DNA of 64,000 bases from Anisodus tanguticus (Eukaryota; Streptophyta; Magnoliopsida; Solanales; Solanaceae), in assembly GCA_034509755.1 (NCBI GenBank), contig CM067550.1, forward strand, positions 6,689,001 to 6,753,000, read 5' to 3'. A program made the position numbers and the translations under genes. Shown piece after piece: positions 47,774 through 59,578 of this stretch (its first letter is position 1; each line of letters begins with the position of its first letter). Below the pieces are notes generated by a model that saw only the letters and a program-made list of their open reading frames with translations, was not told the DNA's origin and made no database searches.

Positions 47774-48350
47774 TGGAAACGTGTCAAATTGCAGATCTGT
47801 AAATCAAGTTGTAGAATATACAAATTTGGAGTTTGAGAATTGGGCGGAAAGTACTTTGAAATCGTAAAATCAAATTCAGAACTGAAAATTCAACCTCAAT
47901 TTTGAATCGTACTTTGAATTTTGTTAAAGTTGCTTTGTTTTTTAAGTGAAAATTCGAACTCAATATTGAATCGTACTTTTCAATTTGTTGAAGACGCTAT
48001 ATTTTTAACTGAAATTTCAAACTTTATTTGAATCGTACTTTTGATTTTTGTTGAAGATGCTCTGTTTTTTAACTTGAAACTCAAACTCAATTTTCAATCA
48101 TAATTGCAGTGAAGGATTGGGGAGGGGGGTCACGTTTTTGTGGTTCTGTTCTGAAGCAGCTGAACGATGGGTTTTTGGTTCACGTTGTTTGGGCTGAAGC
48201 AGCTGAACGGTGGGTATATAGGTTGGGGCTATGACGCGTAATTAGTTTTAGGGGGTATGAAAAGTAAGGGGTAGAGGCGCGCAATTAATTTATTCTAAGG
48301 GGTATAAGTATTGTTTTCCCTAAAATTATTACTTTTCTATTAATTATTAA
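47774..48350. other. MULE 5' flank
   Basis: This lies upstream of the MuDR N-terminus. Three similar blocks with TTGAATCGTACTTT recur at about 47908, 47967 and 48025 (spacing 58-60 bp). The stretch 48230-48320 has GGGGTATGAAAAGTAAGGGG and GGGGTATAAGTATTG words that may belong to a terminal inverted repeat. Confidence 0.5.
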
Positions 48351-49187
48351 TGTACTTATTAGAGAACCCCGCAAGCGCTCTCTCATTTACTTTATTTTTC
48401 TTCAATATTATTATAACCCTAATCTTTGTTTTGCAGGCTTTAATAATAATCTTGTTTTATTTGTTTCTTTTAATGCAATCTCTGGTTGTTTACTTTTTAT
48501 AAAAACAGTAGCTAAAGGCTCCACCTCTTCAGCACACTGAACTTTCGCTCTTCGTCTCCGGTGGACTTCTCTCCGGCTGGCTTTGTCTCCAGCGAAGGTA
48601 TTCTTAAAGATTTGCTCCACCTCCGCATCGAAGCTTTGAGCTTTAGTGAAACCCACCACCTCCACATTCACGCCAGAGCTCCGACCTCAGGCGTGCTTCC
48701 TTTTTTTCTCCCTATTTTTGCACCTACCACAAGATCTGCCACGACGTACACCCGAGTTCTATCGCTCTGTTCTCCCGCCTAGCATCAGGGTACAAACGTT
48801 TCGGCAGGAAATAGTGATTTTAGGCAGTGAACAATGTGTTCCAGCGTGTGAACAATGATTTTCAGCGTGTGAACATGTTCTATTAGCATGGAGTTGGTAC
48901 CTCCAGTTCCCCGTACTCAATATTTGTCCTTATCTTTGTAGTTAAATTCTTGCGTGTTGTGTTTTATTGAATCTTGACTTTACATTCTTGTCTTTATTCT
49001 TCTTGTCCTTTGCTTTAGCATTTTGGTTTGTAGTACCCTGACTTACCTCTATATTTTTGCTAACTTGTGTTTTAGTATTGGTTCTCGTGTGTGTTAATAT
49101 TAACCTTTGACTAGTATTTTTTTTGCTCTAGTGGATTTGGTGAATGATGGTAGACTAGAGTCATGTTCTCGGTTGGGGACGGAGGCG

Positions 49188-52064
49188 AGGGTTAGGGGGT
49201 AAGGGTAACACTAGGCTGAGAATAGGGTCTTGGAATATTGAAACTTTAACAGGAAAGTCCATAGAGCTAGTTAAGATTCTTAAGAAGAAGAGGATTAATA
49301 TGCATGTGTCCAGGAGACCGAATGGGTAGGACCCAAGGCTAAGGATGTAGACGGATATAAGTTATGGTTCTCGGGTAGGTCAAAGAATAGGAATGAGGGT
49401 AGGCATTTTGGTTGACAACGAGCTAAGGGATCGGGTGGTGGAGGTTAGGAGGGCCAGTGACATGATAGTAGCAATTAAGTTGGTAGTTGGAGGGTGCACT
49501 ATGAACATTATTAGTGCTTATGCGCCGCATGCGGGATTGAACGAGGAGGAGAAAAGGCGTTTTTGGGAAGATATGGACAAAGTGGTAGGAGGTATACCAC
49601 ACACTGAGAAGTTATTTATAGGAGGAGATTTTAATAGACATATCGGGGCACTTTCGGGGGGGGGGGGGGGGGGGGTTATGATGACGTACATGGAGGTTTT
49701 GTCCTTGGGGACATGAACGGGGGAGGCGTCTCACTTTTGGAGTTTGCTAGATCTTTTGGGATGGTGATAGCCAATTCGAAGTTCATGAAGAAGGAGGAGC
49801 ATTTGGTGACTTTCCATAGTTCGGTGGCTAAGACTCATATAGACTTTTTGCTCCTTAGAAAGGTTGACAAAGGTCTTTGTAAAGGCTGCAAGGTTATTCC
49901 GAAGGAGGATCTTACAACCCGACATAAGTTTTTAGTGATGGATTTGGAGATCAAGATGGAGAAGAAAAAGAGGGTTGTAGATGACAGGTTAAGAATCAAA
50001 TGGGGGAGTTTGACCATGGCCAGTGCAAATGAGATGAGGGAGAGGTTGATGACCAAGAGGGCTTGGGGGAGTAGTAGGGATGCGACCGGTATGTGGGACA
50101 AGACGACCAGTTGCATTCGAGAGGTTGCTAGAGAAGTGCTAGGGGTTTCGCGGGGCAGCCGTGGTGGACATCGAGGGGACTCGTGGTGGAATGGTAAAGT
50201 TCAAGAGAAGGTGGAAGCGAAAAAAAATGGCGTATGCGAAATTGGTAGAAAGCAAGGATGATGTGGAGAAGTTGACGAATAGGGAATTATATAAGATGTC
50301 GCAGAAAGAGGCAAAGCTAGCGGTTACGATAATGAAAATAACGGCTTTTGAACGTAGATATGTGGAATATAGGAAAAAGACGGGGATAAGAAGTTATACA
50401 GACTAGCCAAGGCGAGGGAGAGGAGGGCCCGGGACTTGGATCACGTGAGGTACATCAAGGATGACGACGACAAAGTACTGGTGGAGGACGCACATATTAG
50501 GCGGAGGTGACAGACTTACTTCCACAAACTCTTGAACAAAAAAAAAGATAAAGACATTGTGCTGGGAGATCTGGAGCACTCTGGTAGGGACCAGGATTTT
50601 GGGTATTGTGAAAATATTAAGATTGAGGAGGTTCAGGGTGTTGTTCGCAGGATGCGCAAGGGACGAGCGACCGAGCATGATGAGATCCAGTTGAACTTTG
50701 GAAGAGCTCTGGTAGGGCAGGTTTGGAGTGGCTGATGGAGTTGTTTAAAGTCATTTTACGATGACGAGGATGCCCGAATAATGGAGGTGGAGTACAATGA
50801 TTCATTTGTATAAGAACAAAGGCGATATCCAGAGTTGCAACAACTATAGAGGTATCAAGCTGCTAATCCACACAATGAAAGTTTGGAAAAGAGTCGTGGA
50901 GATGAAGGTGAGAATAGACGTGTCTATCTCCGAGAATCAGTTTGGATTCATGTTGGGGCGTTCGACTACAGAAGTCATTCATCTTATTAGGAGGTTGGTG
51001 GAGCAGTATAGGGAGAGGAATAGAGACCTACATATGGTTTTCATCGACCTCGAGAAGGCATACGACAAAGTCCCGAGGGAGGTTCTATGGAGATGTTTGG
51101 AGGTTATAGGTGTACATGTGGCATACACTAGGGCAATCAAGGATATGTATGATGGATCCAAGACTAGGGTACGGACAGTAGGAGGAGATTCAGAGTTCTT
51201 TCCAATGATGATAGGGTTGCACCAGGGATAAACTCTTAGCCAATTCCTATTTGCATTGGTGATAGATGTACTGACGTAACAAATTCAATGGGAGGTGCTA
51301 TAGTGTATGTTATTCACAGACGACATAGTACTGATTGATGAGACTCGCAGAGGAGTGAACGCTAAGCTGGAGGTTTGGAGACAGACTCTGGAGTCTAAAA
51401 GGTTCAGGTTGAGTAGGACCAAGACAGAATACTTAGAGTGCAAGTTCAGTAACAGGAGAGACCTTGAGACATGCATGGAGGTGAGGCTTGGTACTCAGGT
51501 CATTCCAAAGAAAGGGAGCTTCAAGTACCTCGGGTCTATTATCCAAGGTAACGGAGAGATTGATGACGATGTCACACATTATATTGGGTCTGGGTGGATG
51601 AAATAGAGGCTCGCATCTGGAGTCTTGTGCAATAAAAAGGTGCCACCAAAACTTAAAGGCAAGTTATATAGGATGATGGTTATACCGACTATGTTGTAGG
51701 AGGCGGAGTGTTGGCCGGTCAAGACTTCACACACCTAAAAGATAAAAGTTACGGAGATGAAGATGCTAAGATGGATGTGTGGGCATACAAGGAGGGATAA
51801 AATTAGAAATGATCATATCCGAGGCAGAGTGGGAGTGGCCTCAGTGGAGGATAAGATGTAAGAAGCGAGGTTGATATGGTTCGGGCACGTGCAGAGGAGA
51901 GACACAAATGCCCAGTGCAGAGGTTGGTTATGGACGGGTACATGAGGGGTAGAGGTAGGCCGAAGAAGTATTGGGGAGAGATGATTAGACGGGACATGAC
52001 GCAAGTGCAACTCACTGAGGACATGACCTTAGATAGGGGTTATGGAGGACACGTGTTAGGGTAG
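49188..52064 (+). pseudogene. LINE endonuclease-reverse transcriptase, broken
   Basis: The coding region starts near 49210 with a SWNIGTLTGKS-like endonuclease opening. It is shifted near 49395. Endonuclease motifs ISAYAPHAG (about 49510-49535) and GGDFNRHIG (about 49622-49650) follow. A run of 20 G at 49656-49675 disturbs the frame after that. The reverse transcriptase region includes ENQFGFMLGRST (about 50930-50970), FIDLEKAYDKVP (about 51040-51080) and the catalytic box FTDD (near 51310). A TAA interrupts the frame at about 51230, and others fall at 51605 and beyond. A maturase-like C-terminus follows to 52064. The endonuclease-RT order and these motifs indicate an RTE-type plant LINE. Confidence 0.9.
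49656..49675 (+). repeat. G20 homopolymer in LINE endonuclease
   Basis: A run of 20 G lies where related elements encode a glycine-rich stretch. It may be polymerase slippage in the genome or an assembly artefact. Confidence 0.85.
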
Positions 52065-52323
52065 AAGGGTAGTAGGTAGCGCATGGTAGTCCTGCCTACG
52101 TTACAAACTGGTAGTTGTAATATATTATTGTAGGCTCGCTTAGTCTATCATACTAGTAGACACAATATTGTCTTATAGTCACTTGTTGTTTGATTTATGA
52201 TGTTATGTGTATTTTGTTTGTCTTATTTACTTGCATTATTTATTGCTTCTTTTTCTCTTTCAGAATTCGATATCATGACTTACTCACTTTGTTTGTCTTA
52301 CTTTGATTAGGCTTGTGCTTTGT

Positions 52324-52443
52324 CTTGAGCCGATGGTCTCTCGGAAACAACCGCTCTACCTACCAAGATAGATGTAAGGTCTGCGCACACTCCACTCTCC
52401 CAGACCCCACATTGTGGAATTTCACTGGATATGTTGTTGTTGT
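52324..52443 (+). repeat. LINE 3' terminal tail (source of dispersed fragments)
   Basis: This is the 3' end of the LINE, from TTGAGCCGATGG through the AAGGTCTGCGCACA block to a TTG run. Eleven dispersed fragments in this window match it. Confidence 0.9.
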
Positions 52444-52610
52444 TGTACTTATTAGAGAACAAGGAGAGGAATTCAGCATATCCATCCCGTTTGGAATAAT
52501 TCTACATCACTTGATTGACATGACTAATATAGGTATGCCGTTTGATCTAGACGTTCATAATCATCTTGATTTAGTTTAAATATTTTTTGTTTTTTCGCAT
52601 GAACCACCAC

Positions 52611-52727
52611 CAACAACAACATACTAGTGTATCACAAAGTGGGGTATGAAAAAGGTAGGATGTACACAGATCTTATCTTGATTTTTATGGGGTAGAGATG
52701 ATGTTTTCGATAGACCTTCGACTCAAA
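52611..52727 (-). repeat. LINE 3'-tail fragment
   Basis: Minus-strand copy only about 170 bp from the end of the LINE, facing it. It begins CAACAACAACATAC and ends TAGACCTTCGACTCAA. Confidence 0.88.
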
Positions 52728-53054
52728 AGGAAAGTAGTCATAATCTTTCGTGTGCCACATGAGTAATGAAACTGCTATCTGCTTTCTTCTCTGTTGGAAG
52801 ATGCAGAATTATAAGGAAAATAAAATCACAAAATATCTCAATAAAAAGAAAGGAGCAACACATAGTAATATACGACCATTAATAAAAATTTAGATTAGCC
52901 TAAGGTCATGATGCGTTTTGTGGGGAGATATATACTGTCTGCTTCCCTCAATTTTCTCCCCTAAAGTTCCTCAGAAATTGTGTTTCCAAATATGTCTTAT
53001 CTTTTTGTAGCAACTAGCAATATTAATTTGGTACATCTTTCAACAGAAAATAGC

Positions 53055-53405
53055 TTGTTTGGGTGAACTTTTATAATTTGCTTGTTTAGAAAGCTATTTT
53101 TTGAAAAGGATTTATTTTGATAATGGTAACATAAAAGAAAAAGGATTTTTGGAGAATAGTAATTTCTATTTGGCTAATTAATTTAAAAATTATTTTTGAT
53201 AATATATTAGAGTAATAATATATTTTTTGCCAAGGTTCCGAAAGTGCTTCCCAAGAAAAGTAACTTTTTTTTGAGCTTCTAAAAAGTAATTTTTGTTGCC
53301 AATACTCTTTTTTTTTTTCTTTTGATAAGTTTGGCGAAACCCGTTAACTCTCTATAATAAGCACTTGAAAATAGCTTTAACTTCTCAAAAAATGACCAAA
53401 CAGAC
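53055..53405. mobile_element. Possible MITE, Tourist/hAT-like ends
   Basis: The left end GCTTGTTTGGGTGAACTTTT and the right end AAAATGACCAAACAGAC are loosely inverted. The interior mirrors AAAGCTATTTT and AAAATAGCTTT. No clear target duplication was found. Confidence 0.45.
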
Positions 53406-53409
53406 TATT

Positions 53410-54600
53410 TAATATCTAACCTAAAACCGTAATTTTATGAGTGGAGAATTTAAAATAATTATAAATTACACAGGCATTAAATAATATCATATCACATAAG
53501 ATAAGTACATGTAACCATTCGTAAAAAGTAAGACCAATTTCGTGAAAAATAGAGCAGATTAGTACTATAATAAATTATAATACACTAATAGTATAAAACT
53601 TTCTTTATGCTATTTATTTAAGTTAAATCTAAATAAGATGGGTGGACGTCATTGATGGAGGCGAATCAAGTAGAACTGACAGACTTTTAAGCTGACAAGC
53701 GTCTGAAGATGAGGTGCATATAACACTGTAGACAAACCCACATCAAAATAGGAGAAAAACGTGAATAACTTTATAAGGCATAACTCAAGTTCACATGGTA
53801 TGCGTACTTTGGAGCTCGATGTGAAATAACTCGAAAGACAAATTCGTGCCGATCTAGACCTAAAACGGACAACACATACCATGGACTTGAGTCGTGACAT
53901 TAAATTTTTAATAGCATTACTACTTTTTTCCTGGTTCTAGCAGCTTCTTGTCAATTGCAGCTAATTTGTAACTCTCATCAAGTAGTAATTGACTTGTATG
54001 TCATCATTTTTTTAAATTTATTTCTAGCTATTTTTCATGTGGATTTGTCCTGAAATTGTGTTCACTTTCACCAAAATTAATTTTACTTAGCAAAAATATA
54101 ATCTTTATGGGTCATGGACAATAATAAAACATGCAAATAGAAGAAGCATCAATGTACAGTCCAAAGGGCAAAGTTAGGTCTCATTCCACGTTAAAAAAAT
54201 TCTCCGAATGACCAATTATTATTTACCTGTCTTTCCTCTCACAAACTTTTCTTCTGTAACATCATTTTTGTGTTTTTATCATTATTAATGGATATTTTAA
54301 AAAATTGATGTGATACCCACCCAATTGCTGGGCCCAGTGTAATGTTGACCCAATTTCTTGACCCCCCTAAAAATGTTGACCTTTTTCTTTCGAAAAGAAA
54401 TATTGAGAAAAAATGCAATAAATAAAGGGGTGTCAGATTTTTTTCACACTGTTTCTCAATGTGATATGATTTCTTTGTATGATTTTAGACTTTTGGGACG
54501 GTCCTCATTTCATAAGCTAGCTTTTCCTCATGATGATGGCTGCACATACTCAAAGGGTTCCCCCGATTTGATCAATAATGGGATTTTTGGCTAGAGAAAA
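53410..54600. other. Intergenic, no gene seen
   Basis: No supportable gene or structured repeat. AT-rich with runs of T. Confidence 0.4.
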
Positions 54601-56250
54601 GTTATGTGACATGGACGTCTAGCCCAACTCGGTCGGTCAGTTGACCCACCTAACAGATGATGAGATTCTCGATCGATTTGATCGAATTTCATTCTTTCTC
54701 ACTATCCGGAATAGTGGAGCTTTCGATCAATATCTTCTCGCCTCACCCGAATATGAAGAAAAATAAGGCATTAAACGACAGTAGTCAGTCATTTCTAAGT
54801 CAGTACTTGGAGAGGGTAGAAAAAACTAGAATAGTAAGTACTAAACACCCAACATTGATCTTGGCGAAAATGTTGTTCAATGACTGACCTTTCTCTTGTT
54901 GTTTCTATCAACATAAAGGAAATGTTTCAGTCACCACCCCACAAAAAAAGCGTATGTGAACAAAATCAAAAAGTACAAAGTATGAGAAAGGGGGCTTTCA
55001 TTGATGGAGGCCATGTCTTATGATAGGATAAATGACAAGCGAATACTAATCCAGTGGTGGCATCTTAGAGGACTCTAGAGAGTTTAGTACTAATTTAATT
55101 CGCTAAGTCTCTTAATTCTTAATCAATGAGTTAGGCTAAAATATATATAAAAAAAAAGGAGCAAAAACTTGACCCCTCATACTTTTCAGATTCCAAAGTC
55201 ACTTTCTTATGATCAACAAAACTTTTATGCCCGAGTTCAGGGCATACATTATTTGAAAGTGAATCAAGAGTACCCTTTAACATATTTAACGAGTCGCGGA
55301 AACGTAATAGAACTTTCTTCCATGATTCGACAGTTTTATTAGCTCCCGAGATATTATAAAATAAAATTGTGATCTGTTTCTAGTGGGGTATTTGAAAGAA
55401 ATAGATTAATTAGTAGATTGTGTCTCACACATATATCTTTAATAATTCAAGTCTTATTTGTCAAATAAGAGAGCCAAGACAAACTCAAGTCATCCGGGAT
55501 AAGAGAAAATCCTATCCTAATAAGCCGAGGTAGGACCGGTCAAATAAGCAGTAATCCATCTTTGCGTAGATAAAGAATGGACTACTTCCTCATAGATTGA
55601 AGGCTTTAATACCAAAAAAGATCATTATGAAACAGAATATTTTACTACCTCAATAAATGCCCAAGAGCATTCAATAAATCTTTTCTTCCTCTATCTACCT
55701 CAGTCTCAGTTCAGTCGGTCATAGGGTTTTCCTTTGCCAAGAATTGAGAGAAGAAATTTCGCTTTTACTCAGTACACATATTCGGATTAGTCAAAATCGA
55801 ACTAGACAAATCAAGGTGCGGAAAGCAAGCAACAAATCTAATCCTTTTAAAAGAGAACCCGAATCCCCTCTTCCTGCCCTACTCATCATGCCAATCACTC
55901 TCCTTCATTTCCCAAGAGCCAACCATGGCATTCGATGCATCCTTCAATTAGAAAAGGAGCTAATGGAGACTCAGGAGCTTCACTCAGAGCTATTAAGCTC
56001 TTTGGGGGAAGTGAGAAGAAATCAGTCCATGACTTGACATCGGTAGAATGCTACCTCCCAATTTCTTGTATGTTCGATAGAGCCAAAGATTTCCCCCATT
56101 GATCGAAGTACTAGTCAAGTGACTTTCAGCTCCTCTCCCAACGGCTTAGACTCATGTCTATAGTAAGTTGATAAGATCATTCTCATTAAAGCATTCTCAT
56201 TCAATGTCAATGTTACTTTTTTCCCCCTTCAAATTCCCTTGTTCCTGAGG
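54600..56250. other. Candidate mitochondrial-DNA insertion (NUMT)
   Basis: Base composition changes from AT-rich to mixed, low in homopolymers. The style, with words such as CGGTCGGTCAGTTGACC, AGCCGAGGTAGGACCGG and GTCAGTCATAGGG, recalls plant mitochondrial spacer DNA. No organelle gene could be recognised. The open frame at 55744-56037 has no known motif. This is an impression, not a match. Confidence 0.3.
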
Positions 56251-57260
56251 CATTTTTTCACGATATCGGACAAGCAGAAGAACAAATACACTGGTTGGTA
56301 GCGCTAACGATAACTTTTCTTGAAAAACATGACCTTACTGCGGCAATTGAGTATGCCTTTGAGAATGTCTTACCATTTTCTCAGATCGATCTTGCTGTTG
56401 GCGAGAACAAAAATCTCTCTCATAGAGTTGGTTTGGGTGTGATGCTTGCAGTCTTTCTAACCCTGCTTGCATAAATGAATGGATCAGAAAGGGGCTTGGT
56501 TCTCTATTTCCGTGTGTGTGTGTGTGTGTGTGGGGGGGGGGGTGAAGATTATATTGGATCTAATTTTAGTTTGTAATAAAGGACCTTTTCACAAATAGCA
56601 GTCAAATTCATTATTTAGTTTTCCTAGTCGACATACTATTACAGTTATACATGAATTATACATATATTTTATATCCGTTGATTATTTTTAATTTAAGCGA
56701 ATGAATGGACGGCTTTTTGGGTCAATTCTTCTTGTAAAATAACATGGTACTTTCTTTTCTGCTATGTATAGTGTTACTCTCAATCCACAAAGGTTACAGT
56801 CCAATATGTAAGTGTAGCTTAGCTTGTTTATTACTTACTCAATTAGGAACGTTAATATCAACATGGATCAAATTTCTCCTGCCCATAATGGAGACATAGA
56901 AATGGTTATAGGCCCATTTTGCGTAACCCAAATATCCGGTTTATGCAAATCATGAAGGTTGATGGGTAGTCATTTATGTGAGTTCAATGGTCACTTTATT
57001 CGAGAAGAATTAATATATAGCTAATCCTTCAATAATGCATGAAATTAGCACTAATGGGTGTAGCTGAAATGACAAAGTCGCTCTAAGTATGGTTCGAGCT
57101 TTAGGAATAAATAACCTTTCGGTAGGTAGTCCTCTATCCCCTTACTGGCCGGGGTTAATCTAGTTAGTAATTTATGCATTCATTCTAACCCATTAGCTTT
57201 TAACTCGAAGTTTAGCTAGTAGTATGTATTAAAAAATTCATTAAACAAGAAACGATTAAA
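56251..57260. other. Intergenic, no gene seen
   Basis: Includes a (GT)n run followed by G9 at about 56513-56542. No gene is seen. Confidence 0.45.
56513..56542. repeat. (GT)n-G9 microsatellite
   Basis: About ten GT dinucleotides run straight into nine G. It is a simple repeat. Confidence 0.85.
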
Positions 57261-57344
57261 GGTAGTTAAGGTTTGCGTACATCGTACCATTCCCACACTC
57301 CATTTGTTATACTGGATATGTTGTTATTGTTGTTGTTTGTTGTA
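57261..57344 (+). repeat. LINE 3'-tail fragment
   Basis: It contains GGTTTGCGTACATCGTACC and ACTGGATATGTTGTTATTG and ends in a TTG run. It is 5'-truncated relative to the full tail. Confidence 0.75.
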
Positions 57345-57654
57345 AGTACAAACGATAGATTTTAAACTCACTCAATCAAATGACATGTAGTAGAATTATG
57401 AACTCGAACCATACTGTACAAATCTTGAATTTGTCTCTATTTTTTTCATTTTTTTCAGTTTTTGAATCCAAATCCATATTAGTCGTGTAAATTAATTTTG
57501 GATACCAGATAGTTAAACTTAACTAACGTATGATGTAGAGCATGATTAAATCTCTTTTGGAATTTGAAAAATACTAGGTATAGCAATCAATTTTCATGCT
57601 AAATCTTGTGTTTTCATCATTTTTGCAAACAAATCTTGGAAAACAACAATAGAA

Positions 57655-58170
57655 ATGGATGGAAAATCCACTGAAATCACCCTAAGGCCAATGGAAAAAT
57701 CAGACGAGGAAGATTTCAATGAGTGGACAACAAAATATATAGTGATCCAATTTTGCACCGTGGAAGCTTACATTCCCACAATAGTCCAATCTTTAAAATA
57801 TAGCAAGTATAGACCTATTCCTAATTTATGGTTTAGAGTAATCAGCATGAATAATAAGGCTATTGGATTCATCTCCGTGAGTCCAAATTTTGGTTCGGAT
57901 GAATGTAGAGCAGATCTTGCTTATGCCTTGGATTACAAATATTGGGGCAAAGGGATTGTCACAACAGCAGTGAAAATGGACTTCTGCAATTTTCACAGGG
58001 TGACCATATTTGCAAAGACTTGAAGCTATGGTTGATATGCTGGATTCTTGAAAGGAGGAGTTCTAAGAAAGTACCTGATAAATAAGAGTGGGATATCAAG
58101 AGATATGGTGATGTTCAGCCTTCTAGATACAGATGTAGGGGTGTCAAATAGGTGGGTGGCCTGGATTTGA
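57655..58170 (+). pseudogene. GNAT-family N-acetyltransferase relic
   Basis: From the ATG at 57655, 122 codons read as the first part of a plant RimJ/RimL-type acetyltransferase: ITLRPMEKSDEEDF at the start, IGFISVSPNF, then the acetyl-CoA region ALDYKYWGKGIVTTAVKM. A normal member has about 170 residues. Here sequence is lost after TTAVKMDF, the frame shifts, and TGA occurs at 58021-58023. The missing C-terminal part (GFLKGGVLRKYLI and then RDMVMFSLL) is still legible in another frame at about 58045-58130. No upstream exon is evident. The gene is therefore single-exon and inactive, and may be an old duplicate of a gene elsewhere. Confidence 0.85.
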
Positions 58171-58440
58171 GCGCGTCATTGACTCGTCCAAAGCTTACTT
58201 GGGCTGAAACGGATGCGCTAAAATAGGTTGAAAAGTAGGTCATAATCAACCCGCCCAATTTTTACTAAATCTTAATTTTTTTGTTTCTTCTTTTTAAATT
58301 TTTTAAGTACCTAATAAAACTTTTTTTCGTTATTATAACCATATGTATAACATATCAAATAAAAAATATCTTTTTGATTTGACAAGTATTCTATGAGTCA
58401 ATTTGGGCTACATATCACTTTAATTTAACAGGAGAAAGTA
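58135..58440. mobile_element. Possible hAT-like MITE fragment
   Basis: It starts TAGGGGTGTCAAATAGG, a typical terminus of a plant hAT MITE, directly behind the acetyltransferase relic. No matching inverted right end was found. Confidence 0.35.
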
Positions 58441-59262
58441 CATTATTATTCTATTTTTCCGATTTCCATACTTGCTAGTCAAAAGATTATTTATTGTTCT
58501 TGATCAATTTAACCTGCTAGTCTGGAATATCTATTTGTGCATAGAACTTAAACTTGCACTTAAATTATTCATCTTTTCACCTTAAATCTGTTGATTAGAT
58601 ATAGGCAAAGCAGTGGCGAAGTATAATGAAGTTTATAAGTTTTGAATTCTAGAAAATGCAGCTTATTGGATTTTTAAAAATTATTTATACATATTAAGCT
58701 TCTGGATATGAGAGTGAAGATAGCTCGGCCAATGAAGTTAATCTTGACTCATCAGGTTGGCTTTAGTCTGTTGTCCCAAATTTTGTCTAGGTATAAGTCT
58801 TATGGTAGTTTTCTGCTTGAAAATCACATACAAGGAAGGTTAGTTATAAAATATAAAAACGGAAGCTGCTATATTTCTCCATTCCTTGTTTGTAGGCTCA
58901 ACATTATACACACTGTTTTCCAACTCCTACTGTTTTTTTTTATATCCAGCTTTTACGCTAAACTATTTATGAAAATAGTAGTCCCGATCCCTCAGCAGTA
59001 CTAACAGTACTCTTACTGTTTATTACTCGGGTGATCATTTGATTGGGAAAGATTAACAACTTGACGCATTACACTGAACGTGGATTACATCTAGCCAAGG
59101 AGTAAAGTGACATTCACTCACTCCATTCCGGGAACGGAGAAAAAGAAGAGAAGTTTGATGCTATATGTCAACTTATTGGGGAGCTGCAGCCCTACGAACT
59201 TATTCCTAGTCTGGAAGCTACAGCTTTTGAGCTCTAATATGGAACTTGAAGTTTCTGCAGAA
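58441..59262. other. Intergenic, no gene seen
   Basis: No supportable gene. It borders the third Copia element. Confidence 0.4.
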
Positions 59263-59267
59263 TTTAT

Positions 59268-59578
59268 TGATAGAAATAATCCCTTGATTATTTTCATTAC
59301 TTGAATAGGTATATATACAAGATACAAAATATTTCTATTCTATTCCTAAATCTTATTTTACCATAATTCTAACTCTACAATTATGGTAGTGTATAAACCT
59401 ACTTTAGGTAAGAAATACATTACAATATACTGCACATATATTTTTCAAATATACAATATCTTATGTACCAAATAGGTAAAACCGAGATGCCCAATATGGG
59501 CAGATATGTGCTGATTCCGTGGCCTTTGAATAAGGCAATATACACTTGTATATTGTGTGTATATTGCCTTATTTAACA
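59268..59578 (-). repeat. 3' LTR of Copia element 3
   Basis: On the minus strand it begins TGTTAAATAAGG and ends TTATTTCTATCA, 311 bp. A 16-bp perfect hairpin (59529-59544 with 59558-59573) lies near its 5' end, and a second hairpin near the ACCATAATT word (59354-59390). The terminal half aligns with the LTR of element 1. The part between is shorter and unlike it. Confidence 0.9.

Larger units (their letters stand above)
48368..52443 (+). mobile_element. Full-length LINE (RTE-like) with 14-17 bp TSD
   Basis: The direct repeat TGTACTTATTAGAGAAC occurs at 48351-48367 and 52444-52460. Its first three bases may belong to the TTG tail. Between them lie a 5' leader, an endonuclease domain, a reverse transcriptase domain and the TTG-rich 3' tail, about 4.08 kb. 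The orderly structure shows a complete target-primed insertion. Stops and frameshifts make it inactive. It inserted close to the outer end of the MuDR relic. Confidence 0.92.

Noticed and set aside
55744..56037. A 97-codon gene
   Set aside because: No motif, no splice context, and it lies in the organelle-like patch; chance open frames are expected there.
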